Origin: Hanleya hanleyi
Taxonomy: Eukaryota; Mollusca; Polyplacophora; Lepidopleurida; Hanleyidae
Direction: 5' to 3'
Assembly (NCBI GenBank): GCA_036873755.1
Contig: JAVTVY010025351.1
Coordinates: 39,718-103,717 of the forward strand
Length of the DNA: 64,000 nt
The notes below the pieces were generated by a model. It was not told where the DNA came from. It did not search any database and saw only the letters and a program-made list of their open reading frames with translations. The number at the start of each line of letters is the position of its first letter. Position 1 is the stretch's first letter. The position numbers and the translations under genes were made by a program. Positions 12,152-21,930 of this stretch are shown in pieces.

Positions 12152-13508
12152 GAAACCTCAATTCGCAAGAAGTTCTAGCAAATCTCCAGAATAAATTCGT
12201 CATAGTCCCAGCAGACAAAGCTCCGAATAATATAATATTCATATGTAAATATTACTATTACCAGGTGCTGGTTAAAGAATTGAGTGTTGACATATCTTCA
12301 TCAAATACGTCTACTTACTCCCAAACTGCATTTACTCTGGAAGATTTATTTAACAATCACAAAAAGTTTCTCAGGGAAAGAGGTATTTGTCTTTCAACCA
12401 ATCATAACGACATACCAAAAATATACTGGACTCCCAAAATGCATAAATCACCATACAAAGCTAGATTCATAGCTGGCTCTAGAAGCTGCACCACCAAGCT
12501 TCTTTCAACCCTATTGACGAGGGCCCTTCAGGAGGTAAAAGCATTTTGGGAAAGGTATTGCGCCATTATTTCTAAGAACTCTGGCGTTGAATGTATGTGG
12601 ATATTGAAAAACTCAAAATGTCTTACAGAAGAACTTGATGCTAAAGGTCACATACCGTACAGACATGTATCCACATGGGATTTCTCGACTCTCTATACTA
12701 CAATCCCTCATCAGGACCTTATTGACCGTCTAAGTTCATTAATAGTGTCTGTGTTCAAGAAAACGTAGATATATTAATGTCAGAAGCCATAAAGCATTCT
12801 TTAGCTCTACTACATACAAGAGATATCATTCATGGGATGTTTCTTTGTTTATAGAGTTGCTTGAATTTCTCATTAAAAATATCTATGTGAAATTTGGCAA
12901 CACAATATATCAGCAGCATATAGGTATTCCAATGGGTAATAATTGTGCACCCCTGTTGGCTGACCTGTAGCTGTTCTCTTATGAATATGACTATATGCAG
13001 GCGCTTTCAAAAACCGATCCATTCAAAGCCCGTTCCTTCTCATTCACCAAACGCTATATAGACGATCTTCTCGTTGTGGATAATCGCTATATAAATGACG
13101 CAGTGAAGGATATATATCCACCTTCACTGGATTTGAAGGAAACTACAGATAGCCCTACAGCCACATCATATTTAGATCTATATCTCTATAAAAATGAAGC
13201 GGGCATTCTCTCGTCGACTTTATGACAAAAGAGATGATTACAATTTCGACATCGTAAACTATCCCTTTCTGGACAGTAATATTCCAGTGGGACCTGCATA
13301 TGGCGTATACATATCTCGCTTAGTAGCATTTGCTAGATCCTGTGTTAAATGTGACGATTTTAATCAACGTCACAAAACACTGGTGCAGAAATTTAAAAAA
13401 CAGGGCTATTCCACCAAGCGCCTACACTCAAAGTTTCTCAAATTTGGCGATACATATCGCATGCTGATAGAACGTAGCGTGCAAGATCTATGGCGCTACG
13501 TTTCGTAA
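12025..13508 (+). pseudogene. Penelope-like reverse transcriptase
   Basis: Successive frames encode reverse transcriptase motifs in order: 'FVIVPADKAPNNIIFICKYYY' (N-terminal block, about 12197-12256), 'PKIYWTPKMHKSP.K.RFI' (about 12415-12475), 'WDFSTLYTTIPH' (the DxxxLYT motif, about 12676-12711), 'GIPMGNNCAPLLADL' (about 12923-12970) and the catalytic YIDDLLVV (13055-13078). The thumb continues to TAA/TAG near 13508. Damage includes a stop at 12766-12768, frame changes between 12769 and 12994, and a stop after the PMGNNCAP block. This is a dead copy. Confidence 0.8.
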
Positions 13509-13906
13509 CTTGTGTCTAATTCCGCTTAACCCGGGGCTAGGGGCCGTATGACCCATGTACTTCAAGAACCTCATGGTACTCATATGAACAGTCACAATCA
13601 AAGCGTGACTGAGATACATTATTCTTTAGATGATGACTTTACAACGAATATTATGGATTAAGAATACTGATCAGCGATACGGATTTGATATTTTTGGAAC
13701 ATCATGATGTCTTGCCGGCATCATTGAAAACTGTTGACCGCTTCTCTCTTGCAGGAAACAAGCCTATGTTTATGTATACTATGATTGTCTTTTGAATTTG
13801 GTGCTAATACTGTTATATGGAAAATGGAATAGGTCTTTGGATTATGGACGCGGATATTCTCTAATTGACGACGGCTGGATTATGAATGACGGACTAGACG
13901 CTTGTA

Positions 13907-14345
13907 ATTTGGTGTAGAGATGGACCACTATTGCTCCGAATGCATCGTGTGGGGTGTCATTTTGTAGCTCTCGGGGCGTAGACCCCGATTTGAAGGATGT
14001 CCATTCCATCTGTGATGTCATCGGTGACGTCATCAGCACGAGTATTAGCCAAAGTGGGCATTTTGGGGAAGTAAAGGAAGGTATTTGGTGTAGAGATGGA
14101 CCACAATTGGTCTGAATGTGTCGTGGGAGGTGTTATTTTGTAGCTCTCGGGGAGTAGAACCCGATTTGAGGTATATTCACGTCACCTGTGACGTCATCGG
14201 TAACGTCATCAGTAGGAGTAGTAGCCAAAGCGGGCATTTTGGGAGTGTGGAGGAAGATGTTTTGGGGTAGAAATGGACCATCCTTTGTCCGAATGCGTCG
14301 TGTGAAGTGGCATCTTGTAGCAACGCCCGCCAACGCGAAGCTGAA
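13907..14345. repeat. Continuation of the terminal array, CRE-type units
   Basis: Two to three units of 'ttggtgtagagatggaccac.attg.tccgaatg.gtcgtg..g.gtgtcattttgtagctctcgggg.gtagaccccgatttgaggat' lead into 'tgacgtcat.ggtgacgtcatcag', a CRE-like motif. This is the same array interrupted at 10807. The reverse-orientation equivalent is 20745-21130. Confidence 0.75.
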
Positions 14346-14552
14346 CGCTTCAACCCCCTGGTGAATTAGCCCAAAAGCTCTGATTTTCATGGAATTGTCA
14401 CTAATTCATTGGAAATGCAGTGACGCCCGTCAACGTCCGCCTTAACTCCCTAGCATAACGCCTTGACGCCATGATATAGACAGACGAGAGAAAAACAACA
14501 ACAACAACAAGGATGACAGGTGAGAGAACAACAACAACAAGTTTTCATATAG

Positions 14553-14612
14553 TTTATTCTCCCCAATGTTACATCATACTCACGCTGGGGGAGCCACGTT
14601 GGGTATGTTTAC
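14553..14612 (-). terminator. 3' hairpin plus poly(A) signal of the C2H2-finger gene (left copy)
   Basis: On the - strand an imperfect stem-loop (catacccaacgtggc / cagcgtgagta arms, 14577-14612) is followed 20-25 nt later by AATAAA (14553-14558). The module matches those at 20460-20514, 21868-21927 and 39006-39060. An (ACA)n/(TTG)n microsatellite lies immediately beyond (14493-14540). Confidence 0.6.
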
Positions 14613-14743
14613 AATTCGAGAAGACTCTTGTCCAATCAGAGACCGCCATTTGGCGCTGTATCTGTCATATTCGTTCTTGTCCAATCAGAAGCCGTCCTTA
14701 AGAAAGTCCCATCTTCGGCCATGTTCGGTCTCACCCGTTTGTT

Positions 14744-15315
14744 CTAATCGTCGTCGGACAGGCCTGGATATTGTTCGGGCAGCATGTCCTGAAACAGTTG
14801 TTTGCGCATTCTGATCGCATTTTCCAGGGCGTCGGTGGGTGGTAGCCCCATATTCTCTTCCAAGTGACGCTTGGTCTTCATGATGGACTTGTGCGTGGGG
14901 TCGCCTTTCATTTCAAGCGTAGCAAGGTATACTGTTCATAGATCGCCATGGCTGTTTTCCTGACGCAGGGGCGCATTTGGGTGTACGCCTGTTGTAAGTT
15001 ATCCTGTCCCGCGTCCTCGATCGCTGCAGCGTGAGTATTGATAGCTGCTGTCACAATACGATCCCAAAAGGTAGGTTCTGCTTCACTTTCCTGGGATGTA
15101 GGCTGACTATCTGAGGTCAAGCTCTCAGTATCAGTAGACAGACTGTCAGCAATCTCTGTTTCGGTATCAGTCGATACACTCTCAGCGGTCTCTGTATCAG
15201 CATCCGCCTCAACGGACTTCTCGGAGTTTTCAATCCCATGTATATTTTTCTGGTTTCGCATCATATCGTAATGTCTGGTGAACGTGCGTTCACACTCAGA
15301 ACAAGTATAAGCCAT
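14744..15315 (-). pseudogene. Polinton C2H2-finger protein (family 1), left copy, frameshifted
   Basis: The start chosen is the ATG at 15315 (MAYTCSECERTF), which matches the right-hand copies. The N-terminus is a C2H2 finger: C-x2-C is present, but the first histidine is Asn here (NQKNIH) where the right copies have HQENIH. An acidic Ser/Thr/Asp-rich linker with repeated 'TDTET' follows. A conserved helical domain comes next ('EPTFWDRIVT…AINTHAAAIEDAGQDNLQQAYTQMRP…AMAIYEQYTLL'), then a C-terminus ending in 'PEQYPGL.DDD'. A one-base deletion near 14,925 relative to the right copies breaks the frame. Function unknown; by position it may be a virion or DNA-associated Polinton protein. Confidence 0.65.
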
Positions 15316-15365
15316 GTTGACGGTTGAACGTCGACTGTGCGTGTTTTGGGAATACACTTGCTTTC

Positions 15366-15475
15366 ATAGACAGTAACGCCCGCCAACGCCCACTGTTATG
15401 CCTTAACGCCCTATCTGTACGCCTTAACGCTCGTCTCAACGCTTTAACACACTTTCTTAACGCTTTAACGTCGTT
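15366..15475. promoter_or_regulatory. Iteron-like AACGC(C)/GGCGTT cluster, left copy
   Basis: Irregularly spaced copies of the motif TTAACGC or AACGCC (reverse GGCGTTAA) lie between the ATPase 3' end and the C2H2-finger gene start. There are at least seven in about 110 bp. The mirror cluster is at 19567-19665. Confidence 0.55.
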
Positions 15476-16698
15476 TAATGATGCGTTCGAACAAATGTTG
15501 CTTTTGTGCTATTGCTCTGACATACGCCGCTTTCCAATTCATGCCCGAGGTTTTCAACATTCACGCTGTTTTTTCGATTCCCTATGGACCGCATCCTTAT
15601 CCAACAATTTCATATGTGTCACGAGGTCGACATACTGCTGACGTAAAGCCCGTCGTAATCTGGGTGCCAATCTGTTATGGGCTAAAATTGCGGCTTCTTT
15701 TTTCGAATATCCTTTGTGTTGAAACTTGTTTTCTGTGGCCCTCAACGTCTTGCCCATCTCGGCGTCCATACTTTCTTTGAACAAATCCTTCCATAGCCTC
15801 GAGTTCACATTATGTTCATTCCCTTGTATGGATTCGGGTTGGTCCTTCACGGTTGGGTGATATTCCGGGACTGATGGTATGAAGCGGACCAGCTGTATGT
15901 GGGTGGGTTGCTGCTGCTGCTCTGCCAGGAGTGGACTCGGCGGATGGTGTAGGGGTATATGACGTTGCGGTGATCCTTCGCCGGGTAACAGGTGGGTCGT
16001 CAGCCGACGATCTTCGGGGGTATGGGCTTTTAAATCTACGAACAGGTAGCCGTACGGACGACTTGTCGCCCCTTGAAACGCCTGCATGAAATGGTCGATG
16101 TTCTGAGGATAAATTCGACTACCAACACACGGGTGTGTGCTCTGTCAATGGGATTGGAGAACAACACAAAGTATTGGCAGTTCAAGGCAATATCTCTGGA
16201 CGCCTTCCCTTGAGGAAAGAGATTCTGGGTCAAATAGATGATGGACAGATTCCGATGATGGGATCATTTAGTAAACAAGTCGGCGATGTGTGAATTGTCC
16301 TTGGCCGCACTCATCAGATCATCTAGCACTACCACATTGGTCTGCTCGGGGTCAAAGTAATACGGTTCGTTTATGTCGTGGGGAATTCCTGGGACGAAGC
16401 TCACATTCTGTAACCTCGTAGTTTCGTAGGCGGGCTGCCATTGGCTATAACACCAAACAACACGTGTCGGAGCTGGGGTTGCCACACCTTCCTCTAAGAA
16501 CTTCATCACCCAGGACGTCTTTCCACATGCCGTAGGGCCGCTCACCGTCATCGTATAGGGATGCTCTACTGCTCTTGTTGGACCTATAGCGGGACTCGGC
16601 TGTGTCTCTTGGTTGTGTTTGCGTTGAATGTGCCTGAGCATACTATCGCGACGAGAGAAGGTTCTCTGACAGAACGTACACGTACACGACATGTTCAT
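15465..16698 (-). pseudogene. Polinton packaging ATPase with N-terminal C2H2 finger (family 1), left copy
   Basis: The ATG at 16698 starts MNMSCTCTFCQRTFSRR. A C2H2 finger (C7-x2-C10-x12-H23-x4-H28) precedes the ATPase core, which has Walker A GPTACGKT, a 'VVWCYSQWQPAYE' strand and Walker B VVVLDDLM. Together these are typical of the FtsK/HerA-type (A32-like) genome-packaging ATPases of Polintons. TGA replaces a glycine codon after DLFTK (~16262), and a frameshift lies near 16,100. The core then continues ('MQAFQGATSRPYGYLFVDLKAHTPEDRRL') into a Gln/Pro-rich linker and a helical tail ('NRLAPRLRRALRQQYVDLVTHMK…') ending near 15465. Both the N-terminal finger and the ~150-residue tail are additions to the usual ~200-250-residue core. 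Confidence 0.75.
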
Positions 16699-17545
16699 CA
16701 GTCGACCAATACATATGGACTGATGAGGGACACATGTCCATTCCTATATTTACAGACACTACCACCACCACCACCACCACCACACACCACCACCATCACC
16801 ACCGGGCGTTGACGGGCGTCAACGCCCAATCGTGGTGGTAGCTCCCGTGTGGCAGAGCTCTTGGATCGGAGCTCTTGGAGCTCAAAGCTTGTGGAGCTCA
16901 GAGCTCGGAAATGACGTCATCGCATACATGCGCGCGTACCTGTGCTGCACCCTGTACCCTATATCCCGTAGGGAATAGGGTAAACCAGGGTGCGGGTGCA
17001 GCACAGGTACGCGCGCATGCATGCGATGACGTCATTTCCGAGCTCTGAGCTCCACAAGCTTTGAGCTCAAGAGCTCCGATCCATGAGCTCTGCCACACGG
17101 GAGCTACCACGCCCTTCAACGCCCGGTGGTGGTGTTGATGGTGTGTGGGGGTGGTGGTGGTGGTGTGTGATGGTGGTGGTGGTGTCTGTAAATATAGGAA
17201 TGAACATGTGTCCCTCATCAGTCCATATGAATTGGTCGACTGATGAACATGTCGTGTACGTGTACGTTCTGTCAGAGAACCTTCTCTCGTCGCGATAGTA
17301 TGCTTAGGCACATTCAACGCAAACACAACCAAGAGACACAGCCGAGTCCCGCTATAGGACCAACAAGAGCAGTAGAGCATCCCTATACGATGACGATGAG
17401 CGGTCCTACGGTATGTGGAAACACGTCCTGGGTGATGAAGTTCTTAGAGGAAGGTGTGGCAACCCCAGCTCCGACACGTGTTGTTTGGTGTTATAGCCAA
17501 TGGCAGCCCGCCTACGAAACTACAAGGTTACGGAATGTGAGCTTC
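16425..17545. repeat. Large imperfect palindrome joining two Polinton arms head to head
   Basis: The arms are 16425-16962 and 16975-17545. The innermost stem is taccctat/atagggta (16955-16962 and 16975-16982), with a further GGGA/TCCC stem inside. Each arm holds an outward-facing ATPase 5' end, its 5' UTR, a (CCA)n/(TGG)n microsatellite (16754-16802 and 17124-17190), GAGCTC-rich sequence, TGACGTCA and GCGCGCATGC motifs. The right arm carries an 11-bp extra segment near the centre. The right arm is cut by a retrotransposon at 17545/17546 and homology resumes at 19365. Confidence 0.9.
17243..17545 (+). pseudogene. Polinton packaging ATPase (family 1), right copy, truncated
   Basis: Mirror copy of the gene at 15465-16698. 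The ATG at 17243 and the C2H2 finger are intact, but Walker A reads GPTVCGNT: the catalytic lysine is replaced by Asn. Coding stops matching after 'RNVSF', where a non-LTR retrotransposon begins at 17546. Open sequence beyond that point belongs to the insertion. The C-terminal remnant reappears at 19365-19572, so the Walker B part is missing from this copy. Confidence 0.75.
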
Positions 17546-19364
17546 AGTCGGGCTTCATCCCTGGTGATTGTACTGTATACCAGCTTGTTGATATTTATGA
17601 TTTTATCTGTAAGGCCTTTGATAATCACAATGATGTTCGTTCCATTTTCTTTGACATTAGCAAAGCCTTCGACATAAAGGCCTCTTACATAAATTAAATG
17701 CTGTTGAATTAGAGGCAAGCTGCTTGACTGGTTCAAAAGTTATCTTTGTGATCGAAAGCAATTTGTTACTCTTGCTGGCACTAAATCACCACCGTCAACG
17801 GTTCCTGCTGGGGTTCCTCAGGGTTCTGTACTGGGTCCGCTTCTGTTTTTACTTTACATAAATGACATTGTTTTAGACATCCGTTCAAATATTCGGTTAT
17901 TCGCTGATGATACTTCCATGTACATTGTTGTCGAGGACCCCATCCTATCAGCAGAAATTCTTAACTCTGATCTGGATAAAATAAAAAACTTAGTCAAATT
18001 TAGTCCAGAAAAATCTGAATCAATGAATTTCAGTCTAAAACACACACACTTTAATCGGCCTGACCTGACTTTTGGCGACAGTGTTTTAACTGAAGTCAAC
18101 GAGCATAAACACGTGGGTGTCCATCTGATGTCAACGGGCCAATGGAAGTCTCACATCGAAGCGATATTTAGTAAAGTTAGTCCCATGATCAATTGCTTGA
18201 GATGTCTAAAATATCGACTCTCTAGAAAATCATTAGAAACGCTATATTCTTCATTTATACTCCCTATATTCGACTATGCAGATGTTGTATGGAGCAGCTG
18301 CACGGAGGAGAAATTGACTCTATTAGAGAAGCTACAGCTGGACGCCCTTAGAACCATATGTGGAGCTGTCTCGCGGGACTAGTCATAATTCCATTTATAA
18401 AGAAACAGGATTTATTCCCCTGAGGGAACGAAGAAACCGTCATAAGCTCCAGGAATTTTATAAAATGGTAAATAACATTTGTCCTTCGTACCTCTCAGCT
18501 CTAGTCCCGCGGAGAGTCTCACATAGGTGTGAATACCCATTACGTAATACATCGGATCTGTCCATTCCATTTTGTAAAACCCAGCTTTATTCTAGCTCCT
18601 TTATTCCCTCTACGTCTAGAATGTGGAATGACCTGAGTGATGAAACCAGGAACGCCCCGAGTTACACCTCTTTCAAAAAACGACTGAGCCGCGACGACAA
18701 TAAATGTCCAAAATATTTTTATTCCGTATCCAGAAACGGACAAGTACTACACGCTAAACTGCGACTTCAATGTAGCGAGCTTAACGCCCATAAATTTAAT
18801 AGATTCATAGACGATTCTCCTGCGTGCAGCTGCGGTTTTTATTATGAAGACGCCAACCATTTTCTTTTTCATTATCCATTACATGTAGATTTGCGACGAA
18901 CTATGCTGAACCATATTACTAAATATATTAAATTCCCTACATGCAGCACCCTATTATTCGGCAGTGATGAACTTAAGTTTGAAGCAAATGAAGATATATT
19001 TTTAAAAGTGCAACAATATTTAATAGATTCACATCGGTTTGTTACCTAACATCCTAAGCTTCTAACCAATTTTGTCGGAATGTCATTTACCATCCCTTAT
19101 TAATTAGCATCATGCTTTAATTACGCGCGTAATATATTATTGCTAGACACACGGTAATTATTATCGTTGAAGTACACCAACTAAGGTCTAATTTTTTCAA
19201 CTTTTGGCAGTATTGTTATATTATTATTTTCTTTGCACTATCAATTCTGTTATATATGTTCCGCCATCTTCATATGTATAATATACCAACGGCTTCGGAA
19301 GCGGCGTTTATATAGCCTTGCCCTGTTCGCCTATCCTTGACTTAATAAAAATATTGTTTAAACC
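17546..19364 (+). mobile_element. Non-LTR retrotransposon remnant (Jockey/CR1-like), 5'-truncated, degenerate
   Basis: Reverse transcriptase blocks are visible in order: 'QSGFIPGDCT' (17546 on), 'FFDISKAFD' (~17647), 'GVPQGSVLGPLLFLLYINDI' (~17811-17870) and the catalytic FADD (17900-17911). The thumb with 'LGVHL…' follows, then a C-terminal Cys/His knuckle (CSCGFYYEDANHFLFH, ~18823-18870) ending at TAA 19049. Frameshifts occur near 17,690-17,710 and 18,375. The 3' region ends 'aataaaaatattgtttaaacc'. The insertion replaced about 0.7 kb of the Polinton ATPase gene. The subclass is uncertain. From position 18110 the sequence is part of the three-fold tandem unit. Confidence 0.75.
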
Positions 19365-19572
19365 ATTGGCACCCAGACTACGACGGGCTTTACGTCAGCA
19401 GTATGTCGACCTCGTGACACATATGAAATTGTTGGATAAGGATGCGGTTCATATGGGAATCGAAAAAACAGCGTCGATGTTGAAAACCTTGGGCATGAAC
19501 TGGAAAGTGGCGTATGTCAGAGCAATAGCACAAAAGCAACATTTGTTCGAACGTAGCATTAAACGACGTTAA
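19365..19572 (+). pseudogene. ATPase (family 1) C-terminal tail remnant, unit 1
   Basis: From 'attggcacccag' onward the sequence is again homologous to the left Polinton arm. The frame encodes the helical tail 'LAPRLRRALRQQYVDLVTHMK…' ending in 'FERSIKRR' and TAA at 19570-19572. It is the 3' end of the ATPase gene truncated at 17545. Copies are at 25934-26141 and 32503-32710. Confidence 0.65.
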
Positions 19573-19665
19573 AGCGTTAAGAAAGTGTGTTAAAGCGTTG
19601 AGACGAGCGTTAAGGCGTACAGATAGGGCGTTAAGGCATAACAGTGGGCGTTGGCGGGCGTTACT
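19567..19665. promoter_or_regulatory. Iteron-like GCGTT cluster, unit 1
   Basis: Six GCGTT cores (mostly in AGCGTTAAG, GGCGTTAAG or GGCGTTGG context) plus related ACGTTAAA and GTGTTAAA occur in about 100 bp immediately upstream of the C2H2-finger gene. A second cluster with six cores lies at 20596-20740. Tandem copies are at 26136-26234 and 32705-32803. Candidate binding sites for an element-encoded or host factor; the role is unknown. Confidence 0.5.
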
Positions 19666-19721
19666 GTCTATGAAAGCAAGTGTATTCCCAAAAGAAGCAC
19701 AGTCAACGTTCAACCGTCAAC

Positions 19722-20294
19722 ATGGCTTATACTTGTTCTGAGTGTGAACGCAGGTTCACCAGACATTACGATATGATGTGACACCAGGAAAATATACATG
19801 GAATTGAAGACTCCGAGAAGTCCGTTGAGGCGGATGCTGATACAGAGACTGCTGAGAGTGTATCGACTGATACCGAAACAGAGATTGCTGACAGTCTGTC
19901 TACTGATACTGAGAGCTTGACCTCAGATCGTCAGCCTACATCCCAGGAAAGTGAGGCAGAACCTACCTTTTGGGATCGTATTGTGACATCAGCTATCAAT
20001 ACTCACGCTGCAGCGATCGAGGACGCGGGACAGGATAACTTACAACAGGCGTACACCCAAATGCGCCCCTGCATCAGGAAAACAGCCATGGCGATCTATG
20101 AACAGTATACCTTACTACCGCTTGAAATGAAAGGCGACCCCACGCACAGGTCCATCATGAAGACCAAGCGTCACTTGGAAGAGAATATGAGGCTACCACC
20201 CACCGAGGCCCTGGAAAATGCGACCAGAATGCGCAAACAACTGTTTCAGGACATGCTGCCCGAACAATATCCAGGCCTGCCCGACGACGATTAG
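19722..20294 (+). pseudogene. Polinton C2H2-finger protein (family 1), unit 1
   Basis: About 190 codons from ATG 19722. The N-terminus is MAYTCSECERRF…HQENIH, with a full C2H2 finger (C5-x2-C8-x12-H21-x4-H26). Codon 20, inside the finger, is TGA (19779-19781) in all three tandem copies. The rest is open to TAG at 20294: an acidic 'TDTET' linker, the 'FWDRIVT…AINTHAAAIEDAGQDNL' helical region, 'MKTKRHLEENM.LPPTEALENA.RMRKQLFQDML' and the C-terminus PEQYPGLPDDD. No known domain is recognised after the finger. An internal ATG at 19917 could give a finger-less product. Confidence 0.7.
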
Positions 20295-20459
20295 AACAAA
20301 CGGATGAGAGCGAACATGGCCGAAGATGGGACTTTCTTAAGGACGGCCTCTGATTGGACAAGAGCAGCCGAGAATACATATAACAGGCAAGAACGAATAT
20401 GACAGATACAGCGCCAAATGGCGGTCTCTGATTGGACAAGAGTCTTCTCGAATTGTAAA

Positions 20460-20514
20460 CATACCCAACGCGGCTCTCCCAGCGTGGGTATGATGTAACA
20501 TTGAGGAGAATAAA
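20460..20514 (+). terminator. 3' hairpin plus poly(A) signal of C2H2-finger gene, unit 1
   Basis: A stem-loop with perfect 8-bp arms (catacccA / Tgggtatg) plus an inner ACGC/GCG pair spans 20460-20492. AATAAA follows at 20509-20514, then a (TTG)n tract. The same module lies downstream of the ATPase gene on the opposite strand. Copies at 27029-27083 and 33598-33652. Confidence 0.65.
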
Positions 20515-20594
20515 CTATATGAAAACTTGTTGTTGTTGTTGTTGTTCTCTCATCTGTCATCCTTGTTGTTGTTGTTGTTTTTCTCTCATCTGTC

Positions 20595-21828
20595 TATATC
20601 ATGGCGCCAAGGCGTTATGCTAGGGCGTTAAGGCGGACGTTGACGGGCGTCACTGCATTTCCAATGAATTAGTGACAATTCCATGAAAATCAGAGCTTTT
20701 GGGCTAATTCACCAGGGCGTTGAGCTTGGCGTTGGCGAGCGTTGCTACAAGATGCCACTTCACACGACGCATTCGGACCACGGATGGTCCATTTCTATCC
20801 CAAAACACCTTCCTTCACACCCGCCAAATGCCCGCTTTGGCTACTACTCCTACTGATGACGTCACAGATGACGTGAATATACCTCAAATCGGGATCTACA
20901 CCCCGAGAGCTACAAAATAACACCTCCCACGACACATTCGGACCAATAGTGGTCCATCTCTACACCCAATACCTTCCTTCACTTCCCCAAAATGCCCACT
21001 TTGGCTACTACTCGTACTGATGACGTCACCGATGACTTCACAGATGGAGTGCACATCCTTCAAGTGGGGGTCTACACCCCGAGAGCTACAAAATGACACC
21101 CCACACGACGCATTCGGAGCAATAGTGGTCCATCTCTACACCAAATACCTTCCTTCACTTCCCCAAAATGGCCACTTTACTTACTACACCCAACTGCGCA
21201 TGCGCAGATTGACGAGACTTGCAATAAAAAACACGCCATTCTGACTACCCCACGAAAGCTTCACTTTGACACCTCCCACAACCCATTTGGACCACTAGTG
21301 TCCCACCTCGACCGCAAAACGTCTATTTCCATACCCTTTTCCCACAATTCCGTGTCTGCGCATGCTCAGAATGTCGATAACGGCCGAGACATTAGTCCAG
21401 GCGGATGCTCCCTCACATATGCTTCACATTGATACCTCATACGACTCCATAGAACCACTAGTGGTTCACCAAGACCCCAAAAACGTCCATTTCCATACCC
21501 TTTCCCCACAATTCCCTGTCTGCGCATGCGCAGAATGTTGACCACGGCCGAGACACTAGTCCAGGCGGATGCCCCCTCACATATGCTTCACATTGATAAC
21601 TCATACGACTCCATCGGCCCATTAGGGGCTCCCCTAGATCCCAAAACGTCTATTTCCATACCCTTTGTCTACTGCGCATGCGCAGAATGACGATATTCCA
21701 ACCCCACACCCACTCTGTCGAATGCTCCTTCACGAATGCTTCACATTGATACACCATACGACTCCATAGGACCACTAGTGGCCCACCTAGACCCCAAAAC
21801 GTCTATTTCCATACCCTTTGTCAGAGAC
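20595..21828. repeat. Polinton terminal array with CRE- and NRF1-like palindromes, unit 1
   Basis: After a GCGTT-rich segment come diverged 140-165 bp units. The left units end in TGACGTCA (CRE-like: near 20855, 20980, 21023). The right units carry TGCGCATGCGCA or one-base variants (near 21191, 21356, 21520, 21673). Each unit includes 'gac.cattcgga.ca.tagtggtcca' and 'accttccttcacttccccaaaatg' or 'ccaaaacgtctatttccatacc' blocks. It is the inverse of 9940-10807 plus 13907-14345. Homology stops at 'ccctttgtc' (21828), where a different Polinton block begins. Confidence 0.8.
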
Positions 21829-21867
21829 AACAGAGACAAAGTCAACCATGATGTGGTTTTAATTCTT

Positions 21868-21927
21868 TTTATTATCCCATCATCAAACACACACACCCCA
21901 GCTGCGGAAGCCACTGTGGGTGTGTTT
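21868..21927 (-). terminator. 3' hairpin plus poly(A) signal of family-2 ATPase, unit 1
   Basis: Immediately after the ATPase stop, the - strand carries a strong stem-loop (cacacccacagtggc / gcagctggggtgtg arms with a short TTCC loop, 21885-21927), then AATAAA (21868-21873). This is the same architecture as the C2H2-finger gene end that faces it across the terminal array. Copies at 28437-28496 and 35006-35065. Confidence 0.65.
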
Positions 21928-21930
21928 CCA

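Larger units (their letters stand above)
10808..13906 (+). mobile_element. Penelope-like retroelement, Naiad-like, degenerate
   Basis: The element encodes an N-terminal GIY-YIG endonuclease region followed by a Penelope-type reverse transcriptase. This permuted order is typical of the Naiad/Chlamys clade rather than of C-terminal-endonuclease Penelope, Poseidon or Neptune elements. Its boundaries are set by the flanking array: 'gaaggaaggtat' ends at 10807 and 'ttggtgtagagatgg' resumes at 13908, and uninterrupted array copies (as at 21136-21160, reverse strand) read straight across. The start is within the coding region, so the copy is 5'-truncated. The frame is broken by stops and frameshifts. 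No hammerhead ribozyme was recognised. Confidence 0.8.
13907..16968 (-). mobile_element. Polinton/Maverick family-1 arm, left (inverted) copy
   Basis: Read on the - strand from the palindrome centre, this arm carries a promoter region, a C2H2-finger packaging ATPase, a GCGTT-iteron segment, a C2H2-finger protein, a 3' hairpin plus AATAAA, and the CRE/NRF1 array. The mirror copy runs rightward from about 16,975. Gene content (a virus-like packaging ATPase with flanking small ORFs) and the neighbouring integrase and PolB genes identify it as Polinton/Maverick/adintovirus-like. No target-site duplication was found. Confidence 0.7.
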
